Assembly (NCBI GenBank): GCA_025666215.1 | Contig: CP102593.1 | Span: 1,501,001-1,565,000 of the forward strand | DNA from: Xanthomonas campestris pv. phormiicola | Lineage (GTDB): Bacteria > Pseudomonadota > Gammaproteobacteria > Xanthomonadales > Xanthomonadaceae | Length of the DNA stretch: 64,000 nt | Direction: 5' to 3' | Shown here: piece after piece, positions 1-9,380 of the stretch | How positions within the stretch are numbered: position 1 is the stretch's first letter | How the letters are laid out: each line of letters starts with the position of its first letter | The notes under the pieces: generated by a model | Seen by the model: the letters and a program-made list of their open reading frames with translations, nothing else | Database searches by the model: none | What the model was told of the DNA's origin: nothing | Made by a program: the position numbers and the translations under genes

Positions 1-577
1 CCGGCGAAACCAAGGCCGAAAAGGCCGGCCATGCGCTCACTACACTGCAGGACATCGCCGTCGATGCCAGATGGTGCGCGACACCGGCAACACGCAAAAA
101 GCTGCGGCCGACGCCTTCACCGAGCAGATGATCGCCAAGGCGGCCGCGCAGGGTATTTCCAATGACCATGTATTCGTTACCGGCCACTCCCTGGGCGGCG
201 CAGTGGCGGAAATCGAAGCGGCCAGGTACGGCTTGCGCGGCTCCACCTACAACGGCTTCGGAGCGGCGGACCTGATCGACGGCCCGCCGCAACCGGGGTG
301 CCAGCTCACCAACTACCGCATGGCCGGCGACGTGGTGAGCGCGGCCAGCCAGCACGATCTGCAGAACGGCGCCGCCTCCGCCCGCGCGACCGCCCCTGCA
401 GCGCACGACCTGGACGAAAGCGTGGCGTCGGCAGCGCGAGGCCGGCGCGTATGGCGCCGTCGTCACCCCATGGCGCCGCCGGCGGTGCGTGACCACCGCT
501 GGCCATGGCCTCGCCGGCCCCATGGGCACTTCAAGCAGTGGCAGCACGGGGCCCTTGGCGTAATATCGCGTGCGTAG
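1..577 (+). pseudogene. Decayed 5'-truncated copy of the lipase effector gene
   Basis: This stretch is a near-identical copy of part of the intact lipase gene that starts at 1466; base n matches about n+1691. It keeps the GHSLGG nucleophile elbow near 181-198. It is broken in three ways. One base is missing near 69-71 (GCCAGATGG against GCCAAGATGG in the intact gene). Most of the segment matching about 2041-2485 is deleted, with the join near 343-385. After about 440 the frame degenerates and ends in unrelated residues. The window edge cuts the 5' end, so an N-terminal part may exist upstream. Seen: duplication, frameshift and deletion. Inferred: no working enzyme is made. Confidence 0.85.
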
Positions 578-617
578 GTTGGAGAATTGGTCAAACAATA
601 AGGATAGGTAACGCGCG

Positions 618-857
618 ATGAGCCGCGACAAGAACGAGTACAGCGACAACCCCTATCGCCCCCGCACGCGTACGGCAAGCGATCCGCATCACGACGCGCA
701 GCTGCTGCGCGATGTGGCCCTCATCAATGCGGAGGTTCACGCCAGGCTGCGCTCACTGCCACCGGGCGGATTGCCGGTGCAACCCAAGCGCAAACCGAAC
801 CTGCCGCCGCCATCCGTTATCGCCGCACCCGCGGCTCACCCACCCGAGGAAGACCCG
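618..857 (+). other. In-frame upstream extension of the lipoprotein ORF
   Basis: An ATG at 618, with AAGGATAGG about 8 bases upstream, opens a frame that runs without a stop into the lipoprotein gene. The 80 encoded residues are polar, Arg/Pro-rich and lack a signal. The stretch may be the N-terminus of a longer protein, or a remnant of another gene joined in frame when the locus was duplicated. It should not be read as a separate gene without expression data. Confidence 0.35.
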
Positions 858-1469
858 ATGAAACTGCACCACCTGGCCGCTGCCGCCATCATGCCCATGG
901 CCGTGGCCGCCGCGGGGTGCTCGAAAGGCATCGATGTGGGCAACGACGGTGCAACCGGTCACCTGAACCCGCACCCGGTCAAACGCTACGAAGTCATTGC
1001 CACCTCCCATGCGCCAGGGCCGTGGGATACGTTTGAGGGGGCCTACATCGGATATGACGTCATCAATACGAAATGCGTGCCGATGATCCCGTTTATTGGC
1101 GAGCAGCACGTGCCCAATACCGGCCTTAATATTCCGATGACACGAGTGGATGACCACACGTGGAAGGGGTATTTCTACCGAGATGCCTTGCAGGATGAGG
1201 ATTATTTCAAGCTTGGCGTTTGCCATTGGGATGTCACGAGCGTGGGCGTCAGTGCGATAGCGCAAGGTGTAAGGTTCGCTTGGAGCAGTTCGCTTGAAGA
1301 ACTCTTGCGTAACAGTTCTGAGACGAATTATTTCAAGAGGAGCGCATACGGGGACCGGTCTTTAGTGCCCTATGGTGCGTCGGACTTCGATCCTGCCAAT
1401 CCTGAAGTGCTTCAACGCCCCGATGCTTATTTTCCCGTCACCATCGCTGTCAAGGAAGCTAAGCTATGA
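858..1469 (+). CDS. Lipoprotein, probable immunity protein of the downstream lipase effector
   Basis: The 203-residue product begins with a lipoprotein signal, a short hydrophobic stretch ending in VAAAGC, so Cys20 would be lipidated and the protein would sit in the periplasm on a membrane. I chose the ATG at 858 because GAGGAAG lies just upstream and the signal peptide starts there. An in-frame ATG at 618 would add 80 charged and proline-rich residues before the signal, which would hide it. The stop overlaps the next start as ATGA at 1466-1469, implying translational coupling to the lipase. In antibacterial T4SS loci of Xanthomonas, lipoprotein inhibitors are encoded beside the effectors they neutralise. 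That role is inferred here from position and localisation; I recognise no catalytic domain. Confidence 0.65.
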   Translation: MKLHHLAAAAIMPMAVAAAGCSKGIDVGNDGATGHLNPHPVKRYEVIATSHAPGPWDTFEGAYIGYDVINTKCVPMIPFIGEQHVPNTGLNIPMTRVDDHTWKGYFYRDALQDEDYFKLGVCHWDVTSVGVSAIAQGVRFAWSSSLEELLRNSSETNYFKRSAYGDRSLVPYGASDFDPANPEVLQRPDAYFPVTIAVKEAKL

Positions 1470-4045
1470 AGTCCATCGATCAAGCGCTCGCCGATGCATC
1501 CAATGATTCATACAAAAATCGTTCCCAGGGAGATATCAAAATCCCGAAAACCGTTTTTCTAGACGGCCAGAAGTACCAAGTATTCGGCTACGCCAACGAT
1601 CCGACCACTGGATTCCATGCCACGGCGTACCGCAATGGAAGAACAAACGACATCATCATCGCCTACCGCGGCACCGACCCGGGATTATTCGCCGGCGCAA
1701 CCAAGGCCGAAAAGGCCGGCCACGCGCTCACCACGCTGCAGGACATCGCCGTCGATGCCAAGATGGTGCGCGACACTGTCAACACGCAAAAAGCCGCGGC
1801 CGATGCGTTCACCGCGCAGATGATGGCCAAGGCGGCCGCGCAGGGTATTTCCAAGGACCATGTATTCGTTACCGGCCACTCCCTGGGCGGCGCAGTGGCG
1901 GAAATCGAAGCGGCCAGGTACGGTTTGCGCGGCTCCACCTACAACGGCTTCGGGGCGGCGGACCTGATCGACGGCCCGCCGCAACCGGGATGCCAGCTCA
2001 CCAACTACCGCATGGCCGGCGACGTGGTGAGCGCGGCCAGCCCGCATATCGGCGAGGTGGTGTCGCTGGCCAGCCAGGAGGACGTGCAGAGCCTGCGCGC
2101 TGGCCGCTATCTGGATGCGCCGGCCGGCGCGCCGCCGCCCAATGCGCTGATCGCGATGCGGCTGGACGACCATGGCGGCCAGCAGCATTTCAATAGCAAG
2201 AGTCCGGACAACGTGCTGCAACCCCAGCGCTTCCAGGAAGCCGCGCAGCGCTACGCACAGCACAAGGCGGCCATCGATCAATTCGGCAGCGACGTGTCCC
2301 GCGCCCGCGCGGAACTGTCCCAGTCCTTGCGCCAGATGCACGGGCACGGCCGCCAGGGCGACCTGTCGCCGAACGTGCAGCGGCAGGTGAACGAATACCT
2401 GGCGGTGAATGCCGACCCGTCCATCCGCGACGGCATCGAACGCAACGCGCCCGTGCAGGGCGCCGAACACGGCCTGCTCTACGGTGCCGGCTTCGCCCGC
2501 GCGACCGGCCGTGCCGCGCACGACCTGGACGAACGCGTGGCGTCGGCGGCGCGCGAGGCCGGTGCCTACGGCGCACCCGTCATCCCGCTGGCGCCGCTGG
2601 CCGGGGGTGTGGCCGGCGAAGCGGCGCATCTGCATGCACAGGCCGCCGATGCCGCAGGCCGCTTGGTGGGCGATGGATTGCAATCGGCCAAAGGCGCCGT
2701 GGAACAGCAGGCGCACGCTGCCGCCGAGGCCGTGGTGCGGCGGATCCACCACCCCGGCTTCCAGGCTGGCGCGGCCAACACCGTCAATCACATCGTCGAC
2801 ACCTATGACGCCGCCCGAGTTGGCGCGCAAGCCGCCGAGCAGAAGTACCAGGACGCCAGGCACGCCGTCTCCCAGCGAATCGAGCACGCCGAAAACGCCG
2901 CCATGCACACCTATGGCGCGGCCAGGCACGCGGTCTTGGAAGGTGTCGATAGCGCCGAACGTGCCGCCACGCAGACGTACGACGCCACCAGGCACGCGGT
3001 CTCGCAGGGTGTCGATCGGGCCGAACGTGCCGCCACGCAGACCTACGATGCGACCAAACAGGCCGTGTCGCGCGGCATCGACGCCGCCGGACACAGCGCT
3101 GGCCAGGCCTACGACACGCTCACCCATCCGGGGCAGTGGTTCCAGCACGACGCGCCGGCGCATGCGCCCGTGCAACCGCACGCGCCTGCCGTGGCACACC
3201 CCCACGCGCAGGCTCCGGCCACGCCGCCCGGTTCTGGCGATTTGCGGCATCCATCCAATGCCCAGCGCGCGCGCCACGACGACGCGGGCCATGCGCCGAT
3301 GCCGGCTCCAGCGCAACCGGCGACGGACTTCCGCGACCCGGCGCATCCCGGCCACGCCGAGTTCATGAAGACCTTGCGCGAAGTGCACTGCATGGAGGCC
3401 GGTCGTGGCATCGCCTCCGGTCCGCACAGCGAGAAGGTGGCGGCCGCGCTGCTGGTGCAGGGCGAGCGCGAGGGACTGCGCATCAGCAACGTGGCGATGG
3501 GGCCGGATGGGCAGGCGCAAGGACTGCAGCGCTTCAGTGCCTTCGATACGCCGAAAACGGTGCAGGTCGATCCGCGCCAGGCGCAGTCGGTGGAAATGCA
3601 GGGTTACGCCAGCCAATGGGCGCAGTTGCGTTCGCCGCACCTGGTCAGCCAGGCGCGGCCGGCCGAGCGCACGGCCGAGCAGGCGCAGGGCATCGCCGCG
3701 CTGTCGGCGTCCGACCAGGCGATGTTCGCGCGCATCCGCCAGGATGTGCCGGCGCATCTGAGTGATGCGCATGTGGCGCAGGCGATGCTCGCGGCCAAGC
3801 AGGCGGGGATCGACGATGCAGGCAAGATCGACCGCGTGCAGATGGCGGGCGAGAAGCTATGGGTGTCCGGGCCGACGCCGGGCTTCCGCGCGGCCACGGA
3901 CATGTCGCAGCCGCCCGCGCCGATGCAGGACACGCTGCAGCAGGCGCAGGCGCTCAATCAACAGCGCGAGCAGCAGCTGGCGCTGGAGGTGCAGCAGCGG
4001 CAGCAGGAAGGTCCCGGTGGCAGGGGCGTGCCGGTCATGGGGTGA
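1466..4045 (+). CDS. Class 3-type lipase, putative antibacterial T4SS effector (X-Tfe)
   Basis: An 859-residue protein with no signal peptide. Residues ~1-300 form an alpha/beta-hydrolase of the class 3 lipase type: IIIAYRGTD, then FVTGHSLGG with nucleophile Ser139. His236 or His241 in the DDHGGQQHF stretch is a candidate triad histidine. Residues 461-548 are four 22-residue amphipathic repeats, followed by a Pro/His/Ala-rich linker. From ~620 to the end, DPAHPGHAEF, a mixed domain and a Gln-rich tail resemble XVIPCD, the signal recognised by VirD4 in Xanthomonadales T4SSs. Such effectors kill competing bacteria, and an envelope phospholipase would fit the lipoprotein partner encoded immediately upstream. 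Domain assignment is from pattern memory; the XVIPCD call is likely but not proven. No VirB/VirD4 genes are in the window. Confidence 0.75.
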   Translation: MKSIDQALADASNDSYKNRSQGDIKIPKTVFLDGQKYQVFGYANDPTTGFHATAYRNGRTNDIIIAYRGTDPGLFAGATKAEKAGHALTTLQDIAVDAKMVRDTVNTQKAAADAFTAQMMAKAAAQGISKDHVFVTGHSLGGAVAEIEAARYGLRGSTYNGFGAADLIDGPPQPGCQLTNYRMAGDVVSAASPHIGEVVSLASQEDVQSLRAGRYLDAPAGAPPPNALIAMRLDDHGGQQHFNSKSPDNVLQPQRFQEAAQRYAQHKAAIDQFGSDVSRARAELSQSLRQMHGHGRQGDLSPNVQRQVNEYLAVNADPSIRDGIERNAPVQGAEHGLLYGAGFARATGRAAHDLDERVASAAREAGAYGAPVIPLAPLAGGVAGEAAHLHAQAADAAGRLVGDGLQSAKGAVEQQAHAAAEAVVRRIHHPGFQAGAANTVNHIVDTYDAARVGAQAAEQKYQDARHAVSQRIEHAENAAMHTYGAARHAVLEGVDSAERAATQTYDATRHAVSQGVDRAERAATQTYDATKQAVSRGIDAAGHSAGQAYDTLTHPGQWFQHDAPAHAPVQPHAPAVAHPHAQAPATPPGSGDLRHPSNAQRARHDDAGHAPMPAPAQPATDFRDPAHPGHAEFMKTLREVHCMEAGRGIASGPHSEKVAAALLVQGEREGLRISNVAMGPDGQAQGLQRFSAFDTPKTVQVDPRQAQSVEMQGYASQWAQLRSPHLVSQARPAERTAEQAQGIAALSASDQAMFARIRQDVPAHLSDAHVAQAMLAAKQAGIDDAGKIDRVQMAGEKLWVSGPTPGFRAATDMSQPPAPMQDTLQQAQALNQQREQQLALEVQQRQQEGPGGRGVPVMG
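2846..3109 (+). repeat. Four tandem 66-bp repeats coding 22-residue helices
   Basis: Four consecutive in-frame units (2846-2911, 2912-2977, 2978-3043, 3044-3109) encode segments of the form Y-[DGQ]-A-[TR]-[RK]-x-A-V-S-x-G-[VI]-D-x-A-E-x-A-A-x-x-[TA]. The 22-residue period and Ala-rich heptad-like spacing suggest amphipathic helices, similar in periodicity to apolipoprotein-type repeats. They lie between the lipase domain and the putative secretion domain, so they may form a membrane-binding or spacer segment. Confidence 0.8.
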
Positions 4046-4273
4046 GCATGCACGCATTGCCCGAATCCGTGTTGCCGTTGTTGCGTGTGCGCGGCAACAA
4101 GGAGCGAGACGTTCTTGCCCCAGCGAGGCGTGTGACCCCACCGCCGCAGCGAATGCAACCAGAGCTCATGCGGGTGAATCGGGCCATGCAGCCGGCGGAA
4201 ACCGGGCGCATCGGCGGGATTGGCCGCGAAACCCTCTCCCGCGAACGGAAGAGGGCCGTGTCTCACGCCGCGA

Positions 4274-6658
4274 TCACCAGCGGTAGTTGATCCGCCCATA
4301 CACATAGGCGCCGTTGAATCCGTACGGCGAGTAGTTGCTGTACGGCAGCATGCCGTAGGTGGAGTTGACCAGGTTGGTGGTCTTGTCCGGATACTGGTCC
4401 AGCAGGTTGTCCGCGCCCAGGGTCAGCGTCCAGTTGTCGCTGGGCTTGAAGCTGGCCGAGGCGTCCACCACCCAGCTGGCGTCGTAGGTCTGGTCGCGGG
4501 CGGCGCTGGCCGAGTTGCGCACGGTGAAATCGCCGTAGCGGGTGGCGGCGAGGTTGAAGTCCCAGTGCTGCAGCTTCCAGGTGCCGCTGAGGATGATCTT
4601 GTCCTTCGGGAAGCTGTCCTCCAGGCGCCCGATCTCGTCGCGGCCCAGCGTGGTCTGGGTCGAGCCGATGTCCGCCAGCGCCTGCGGCTGCTGCACCGCA
4701 TGGGTGATCTCGGTCTTGCTGTAGCCGTAGCTGGCGGTGAGGTCGAGCGAGCTGGCCGCGAACGGGATCGTGTAGGTGCCGACCAGGTCCACGCCGCGGG
4801 TGCGGGTGTCGGCCGCGTTGCTGAAGTAGCGCACGCTGGTGACGTTGGAATAGCCCAGGCTCTGCAACTGCGCGAGCACGGCGGCGTCGTTGAGGTTGGA
4901 GGACAGCAGGATGCGGTCGTCGATCTTGATCTGGTAGGCGTCCAGGGTCACGTACAGGCGTTCGACTGGCTGCAGCACCAGGCCCAGGCTGTAGGACAGC
5001 GAGGTCTCCGCCTTCAGCGGCGCGGCGCCCAGCGCCTGGGCCACGGCGCTGTCCACCGGGAAGGTGCCCGATTCGAAGAAGCTGCCGTTGATGTAGCTGC
5101 TGGTCACCGCCTGGTATTGCTGCTGCGCCAGCGACGGGGCGCGGAAGCCGCTGGCCACGGTGCCGCGCAGCGCCACCTGGTCGGTGAACGCGTAGCGCGC
5201 CGACAGCTTGCCCGAGCTCTTGCTGCCGAAGTCCGAGTAGTCCTCGTAGCGGCCGGTGAGGCCGGCAGAGAACTTGTCGGTGAAGTCGGCTTCCAGCCCG
5301 GCGTAGACCGCGTAGTTGTGGCGGTCCGAATGCACCGCGTTGGCCGGCGAGAAGCCGGCGAAGCCCTGCGCGCCGCCGGTGGTACCGGTGTAGGAGGCCA
5401 GTTCGCCCGGCGACTGGTTCCACTTCTCCTGGCGGTACTCGGCGCCGAAGGACAGCGTCACCGGATAGGCCAGGCCCCATTCCAGCGGCTGGGTGAAGTC
5501 GGCGTTGACGATGTTCTGGGTGTACTCCAGCGCGCCGTCGTAGAAGCTGCTGGGGCTGTCGATGCCGAGGCTGTAGTTGATGCTGTTGCGGGTGTTGAAG
5601 TCGATCTTGTTGTAGCCGTAGTTGTAGCTCACGTCCCAGCCGAAGCCGCCGTCGGTGCTGCCCTTGAGCCCGGCCACCAGCGAGCGGTCCTTGGAGTACT
5701 GCTCGATCTCCGGCACGTAGCCGTCGGGATAGGTCTGCGCCAGCAGCGCGCTCTGCCCGTTGTGGTTGCGCGAGCGGTAGAACGCGAACGAGGTGATGTC
5801 GCGGTTGCTGGCGATGGCGGTGGCGTAGCCGGTGACGCGGTCGCTGAAACGGAACTCGCCGTTGGCCGAGACCGCGGTCGCATCGACCTGCGGGTCGCCG
5901 TAGACGAAGGTGGTCTCGCCGATGCCCGGATAGTTGCCGGTGTTCGGCGCGCTGCCCCGGTAGGGGCCGGCGCGGTTGGTTTCGTCCTGCTGGCTGATCT
6001 GCCCGGCCACATGCAGGCTGCCACGGCCGTCGCCGAAGCCGATCCCGGTATCGCCGGAGAGCTGCGACTTGGCGCCGTCGCCGGCCGAATACTGGCCGTG
6101 GTCGACGCTCAGGCTGCCGCCTTCGCTCGAGCCCTTGAGCACGATGTTGATGACCCCGGCGATGGCGTCGGAGCCGTACTGCGCCGAGGCGCCGTCGCGC
6201 AGCACTTCCACGCGCTCGATCGCCGCGATCGGGATCGCGTTGATGTCCACCGCCGAGGCGCCGCGGCCGATGCTGCCGTTGACGTTGATCTGTGCGGAGG
6301 TGTGGCGGCGCTTGCCGTTGACCAGCACCAGCACCTGGTCCGGTGACAGCCCGCGCAGCTGCGCCGGGCGGATGCCGCTGGTGCCGTCGGTCAGCGCCGG
6401 GCGCGGGAAGTTCAGCGAGGGCAGCACCCGCGACAGCGCGGTGGCCAGCTCGGAGGTGCCGGTGGACTGCAACGCTTCGCTGCTGATGATGTCGATCGGC
6501 GACTGCGACTCGGCCACGGTGCGGTCGCTGACCCGGGTGCCGGTGACGATGACGGTGTCGAGCGTGCTCGGGGTGTCGGTGGCGGTCTGGGCCAGCACCG
6601 GAGGGGCGGCGAGGGCGGCGAGCACGGCGCTCGCCAACAGGGACAACGGACGGTTCAT
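4274..6658 (-). CDS. TonB-dependent outer-membrane receptor (paralogue 1)
   Basis: The 794-residue precursor has a signal peptide ending PPVLAQ, a TonB-box-like TLDTVIVTG stretch, a plug domain (~45-170, including LRGLSPDQVLVLVNGKRR and VEVLRDGASAQYGSDA) and a 22-strand barrel ending in an aromatic residue (NYRW). I chose the ATG at 6658 because GGAG lies six bases upstream and the signal peptide starts there; an upstream in-frame ATG at 6754 lacks both. It would import a ligand at the outer membrane using TonB energy. The ligand is unknown and no transporter or enzyme is linked. Its closest relative in the window is the receptor immediately upstream on the same strand. Confidence 0.93.
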   Translation of the reverse strand: MNRPLSLLASAVLAALAAPPVLAQTATDTPSTLDTVIVTGTRVSDRTVAESQSPIDIISSEALQSTGTSELATALSRVLPSLNFPRPALTDGTSGIRPAQLRGLSPDQVLVLVNGKRRHTSAQINVNGSIGRGASAVDINAIPIAAIERVEVLRDGASAQYGSDAIAGVINIVLKGSSEGGSLSVDHGQYSAGDGAKSQLSGDTGIGFGDGRGSLHVAGQISQQDETNRAGPYRGSAPNTGNYPGIGETTFVYGDPQVDATAVSANGEFRFSDRVTGYATAIASNRDITSFAFYRSRNHNGQSALLAQTYPDGYVPEIEQYSKDRSLVAGLKGSTDGGFGWDVSYNYGYNKIDFNTRNSINYSLGIDSPSSFYDGALEYTQNIVNADFTQPLEWGLAYPVTLSFGAEYRQEKWNQSPGELASYTGTTGGAQGFAGFSPANAVHSDRHNYAVYAGLEADFTDKFSAGLTGRYEDYSDFGSKSSGKLSARYAFTDQVALRGTVASGFRAPSLAQQQYQAVTSSYINGSFFESGTFPVDSAVAQALGAAPLKAETSLSYSLGLVLQPVERLYVTLDAYQIKIDDRILLSSNLNDAAVLAQLQSLGYSNVTSVRYFSNAADTRTRGVDLVGTYTIPFAASSLDLTASYGYSKTEITHAVQQPQALADIGSTQTTLGRDEIGRLEDSFPKDKIILSGTWKLQHWDFNLAATRYGDFTVRNSASAARDQTYDASWVVDASASFKPSDNWTLTLGADNLLDQYPDKTTNLVNSTYGMLPYSNYSPYGFNGAYVYGRINYRW

Positions 6659-6746
6659 GGAAACTCCAGCGGATGCCGAACGGCAAAGGGGGCGGTCGCT
6701 GCGCGACGGCGGCCGGGTGGGCCTGCCCCAGGGATCGTTATTATTA

Positions 6747-6754
6747 TTTAACAA
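6747..6754 (-). promoter_or_regulatory. TTGTTAAA motif upstream of receptor paralogue 1
   Basis: On the minus strand TTGTTAAA is followed by an AT-rich TAATAATAAC run, about 90 bases upstream of the receptor start and in an otherwise GC-rich spacer. A related TTGGTTAAA lies about 103 bases upstream of the paralogous receptor. The run may be a -10 region with an adjacent operator; this is inferred only from composition and conservation. Confidence 0.35.
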
Positions 6755-6891
6755 TCGCGCGACAGCGCCGCATGCCTCGGCATGTTCTTATGCTTTTCGG
6801 TTCTAAGCGGAATGGCGGCCGGTCCCAATGGCACAGGCCGCCCGCGCCCTGAGGCGGAGCGGCCCGTGCCGGGGCCGAGCGTGCGGCTGGC

Positions 6892-9282
6892 CTAGAAGCG
6901 GTAGCTCACCCGGCCGAACCAGTAGCGGCCGTTGAAGCCGAACGGAGACAGCGACGAGTACTGCAGGCCGCTGGGGCGGTCCTCGTAGATGTTGTTCGGT
7001 GCCGACCGGGTCGGGTACTGGTTGGTGAGGTTGTCCGCGCCCACGCTGAAGGTGAGGTCGCGCCAGGTGTAGCTGGTGGACAGGTTCAACAGCCAGCGTG
7101 CGGCGAAGGTCTGGTCCTGGCTGCCGTCGGCGTTGTCGCCGCGGCGGGTGACCGCGCCATAGCGGGTGGCGTCGCCGCGTACGCTCCAGCCGGCGCGGGT
7201 CCAGTCGGCGCTGAGCACGTACTTGGTGCGCGGGGTGGCGTCGGTCAGCAGGCCCTGGCTGGCACGCCGGAAGTTGGGATCGGAGACTTCCAGGATCTCG
7301 GTCTTGTTGTAGTTGGCGCTGAAGCTCAGGTTGAGCTTGCCGGCCTGCTCCAGATCGAGCAGGTAGTTGTTCACCCAGTCGACGCCGCGGGTGCGGGTGG
7401 TCGCGCCGTTGACGAAGAACTGCACCGCGGTGACCTGCCCGATCGGCTCGTCCAGCGAGAGCTGGTCCGAATACAGGATCTGGTCCCAGATGCGGATCTG
7501 GTACAGGTCCAGGGTGGAGCTGAAGTCGGTGCCGGCCTGCCACACCGCGCCGACGCTGTAGTTGCTGGATTTCTCCGGGGTCAGCGGTTTGGCGCCGAGC
7601 GCGATGGCCACCGGGTCGGAGGTGCGGTAGGTGCCGATCTGGGTCAGTTGCCCGTTCTGCAGCAGGGTCACCACCGAGGCGTAGTTCTGCTGCGCCAGCG
7701 ACGGCGCGCGGAAACCGTTGGAGACGGTGCCGCGCAGGGCGAAGCCATCGTTGAACTGGTAGCGCGCCGACAGCTTGCCGGAGCGGGTGGAGCCGGCGTC
7801 GCTGTAGTCCTCGTAGCGCGCGGCCAGGCCGCCGGAGAGTCTTTCGGTCAGGTCCGCCTCCAGGTCGGCATACACGGCCTTGCTGTGCCGCTCGAAGTTG
7901 CCGGCCACCGCCGGCGACAGGCCCGGGAACACCTGCGAGCCGCCCGGATAGGCGCTGCCGGTGTCCGGGTTGATCGTGGTCGGGTCGAAGAAGTACGAGT
8001 CCGGCGAGCCGGCGTTGACCGCGTACTTGTCCTGCCGGTATTCGGCGCCGAAGGCGAGGTTGACCGGGTAGGCCAGGCCCCAGTCGAAGGATTTGCTGGC
8101 GTCCGCGTTGAGCACGCCCTGCCGGTTGCGGAAGCCACCGGCATTGAAGCGGGTGGGCGAGGCGCCGGTGGTCCAGTACAGATTGGTGTTGATGGTGTTG
8201 AGCAGGTTGAAGGTCACGTCGTTCTCGCCGTAGTCGGCCGAGACGTCCCAGGTCCAGTCGCTGTCGGTGCTGCCCTTGAGGCCGAGCACCGCGGCGCGGT
8301 CGTTGGACGGGTTGTAGATCTGCGGCAGGAAGCCATTGGGATAGATCGCCTGCACGTTGCGGTCGCTGTTGTCCCAGGCGCGGTAGTAGCCGTTGGATAC
8401 CACTTCGCGGCGGCTGAAGTTGGCGTAGCCGTACAGGTCGATGCGCGGGGTCAGCGCATAGCCGAAGCTGAGCAGGCCCTGGTAGGTCTTGACCGCGGGA
8501 TCGCCGTAGCGCTGGTACGGAATGCCGCCGGGGTTGTCCGCGCCGGCCAGCGTGGTGGCCTTGTCGGTGTTCTCGGCGCGGTTGGTGTTCATCGCGTTCT
8601 GGTAGTTCCAGGACAGCCGCACCCAGCCGGGCGCTTCGCCGTCGTTCGCGCCGCCGAAGGCCAGCCCGTAGGAGCCGTCCACGCCGTTCTGCGCGCCGTC
8701 GCCCTTGTCCATGATGCCGCCGTTGACCGAGACGCTGTTGCTGCCGGGTTTGGCGCCGTGCTTGAGCACGATGTTGATCACCCCGGCGATCGCATCGGAG
8801 CCGTACTGCGCGGAGGCGCCGTCGCGCAGCACTTCGATGCGCGCGATCGCCGACATCGGGATCGAGTTCAGGTCCGCCGGCGCCGAGCCGCGGCCGACCG
8901 AGGGGTTGTAATTGACCAGCGAGGTGGTGTGGTAGCGCTTGCCGTCCACCAGCACCAGCACCGCGTCCGGGGACAGGCCGCGCAGGGTCGCCGGGCGTAG
9001 CGCGTCGTTGCCGTCGTTGATGGCCGGGCGCGGGAAGTTCAGCGACGGCAGCAGCTTGCCCAGGGCGCTGCCCAGGTCGCTGGCGCCGGTCGCCTGCAGC
9101 GATTCGGGGCCGATGATGTCGATCGGCGATTGCGACTCGGCCACCGTGCGGTCGGCGATGCGGGTGCCGGTGACGATGATGTTGTCCAGGGTCTTGGGGG
9201 CCTGGTCTTGCTGGGCGAAGCTGGTGCCGGAGGCGAGGGCGAGCAGGATGGCGCTGGCCAGGGGGAGCGGGGGGTGCTTCAT
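6892..9282 (-). CDS. TonB-dependent outer-membrane receptor (paralogue 2)
   Basis: A 796-residue precursor with signal peptide (ends GTSFAQ), the TonB-box-like TLDNIIVTG, a plug domain and a barrel ending SYRF. The plug shares long stretches with the receptor at 4274-6658 (for example DRTVAESQSPIDII, LPSLNFPRPA and EVLRDGASAQYGSDAIAG), so the two are tandem duplicates that have since diverged in the barrel. The chosen ATG at 9282 has GGAG upstream and starts the signal peptide; in-frame codons up to 9615 extend into non-coding DNA. A 233-bp spacer separates it from paralogue 1, which has its own AT-rich promoter-like region. The substrate is unknown. Confidence 0.93.
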   Translation of the reverse strand: MKHPPLPLASAILLALASGTSFAQQDQAPKTLDNIIVTGTRIADRTVAESQSPIDIIGPESLQATGASDLGSALGKLLPSLNFPRPAINDGNDALRPATLRGLSPDAVLVLVDGKRYHTTSLVNYNPSVGRGSAPADLNSIPMSAIARIEVLRDGASAQYGSDAIAGVINIVLKHGAKPGSNSVSVNGGIMDKGDGAQNGVDGSYGLAFGGANDGEAPGWVRLSWNYQNAMNTNRAENTDKATTLAGADNPGGIPYQRYGDPAVKTYQGLLSFGYALTPRIDLYGYANFSRREVVSNGYYRAWDNSDRNVQAIYPNGFLPQIYNPSNDRAAVLGLKGSTDSDWTWDVSADYGENDVTFNLLNTINTNLYWTTGASPTRFNAGGFRNRQGVLNADASKSFDWGLAYPVNLAFGAEYRQDKYAVNAGSPDSYFFDPTTINPDTGSAYPGGSQVFPGLSPAVAGNFERHSKAVYADLEADLTERLSGGLAARYEDYSDAGSTRSGKLSARYQFNDGFALRGTVSNGFRAPSLAQQNYASVVTLLQNGQLTQIGTYRTSDPVAIALGAKPLTPEKSSNYSVGAVWQAGTDFSSTLDLYQIRIWDQILYSDQLSLDEPIGQVTAVQFFVNGATTRTRGVDWVNNYLLDLEQAGKLNLSFSANYNKTEILEVSDPNFRRASQGLLTDATPRTKYVLSADWTRAGWSVRGDATRYGAVTRRGDNADGSQDQTFAARWLLNLSTSYTWRDLTFSVGADNLTNQYPTRSAPNNIYEDRPSGLQYSSLSPFGFNGRYWFGRVSYRF

Positions 9283-9380
9283 CGTACGGAGACTCCAGTG
9301 GCTGGGGGATGGCGTGGGTCTGAGTGCCCGGGGGCATGCGGCGTGCTGCGGTGCAGCGAGAAATCCTCCCGATTGAAATG

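Noticed and set aside
1685..3772. Long minus-strand open frame over the lipase
   Set aside because: High-GC third-position bias gives long antisense frames; the plus frame has domains and overlap with its neighbour, this one has none.
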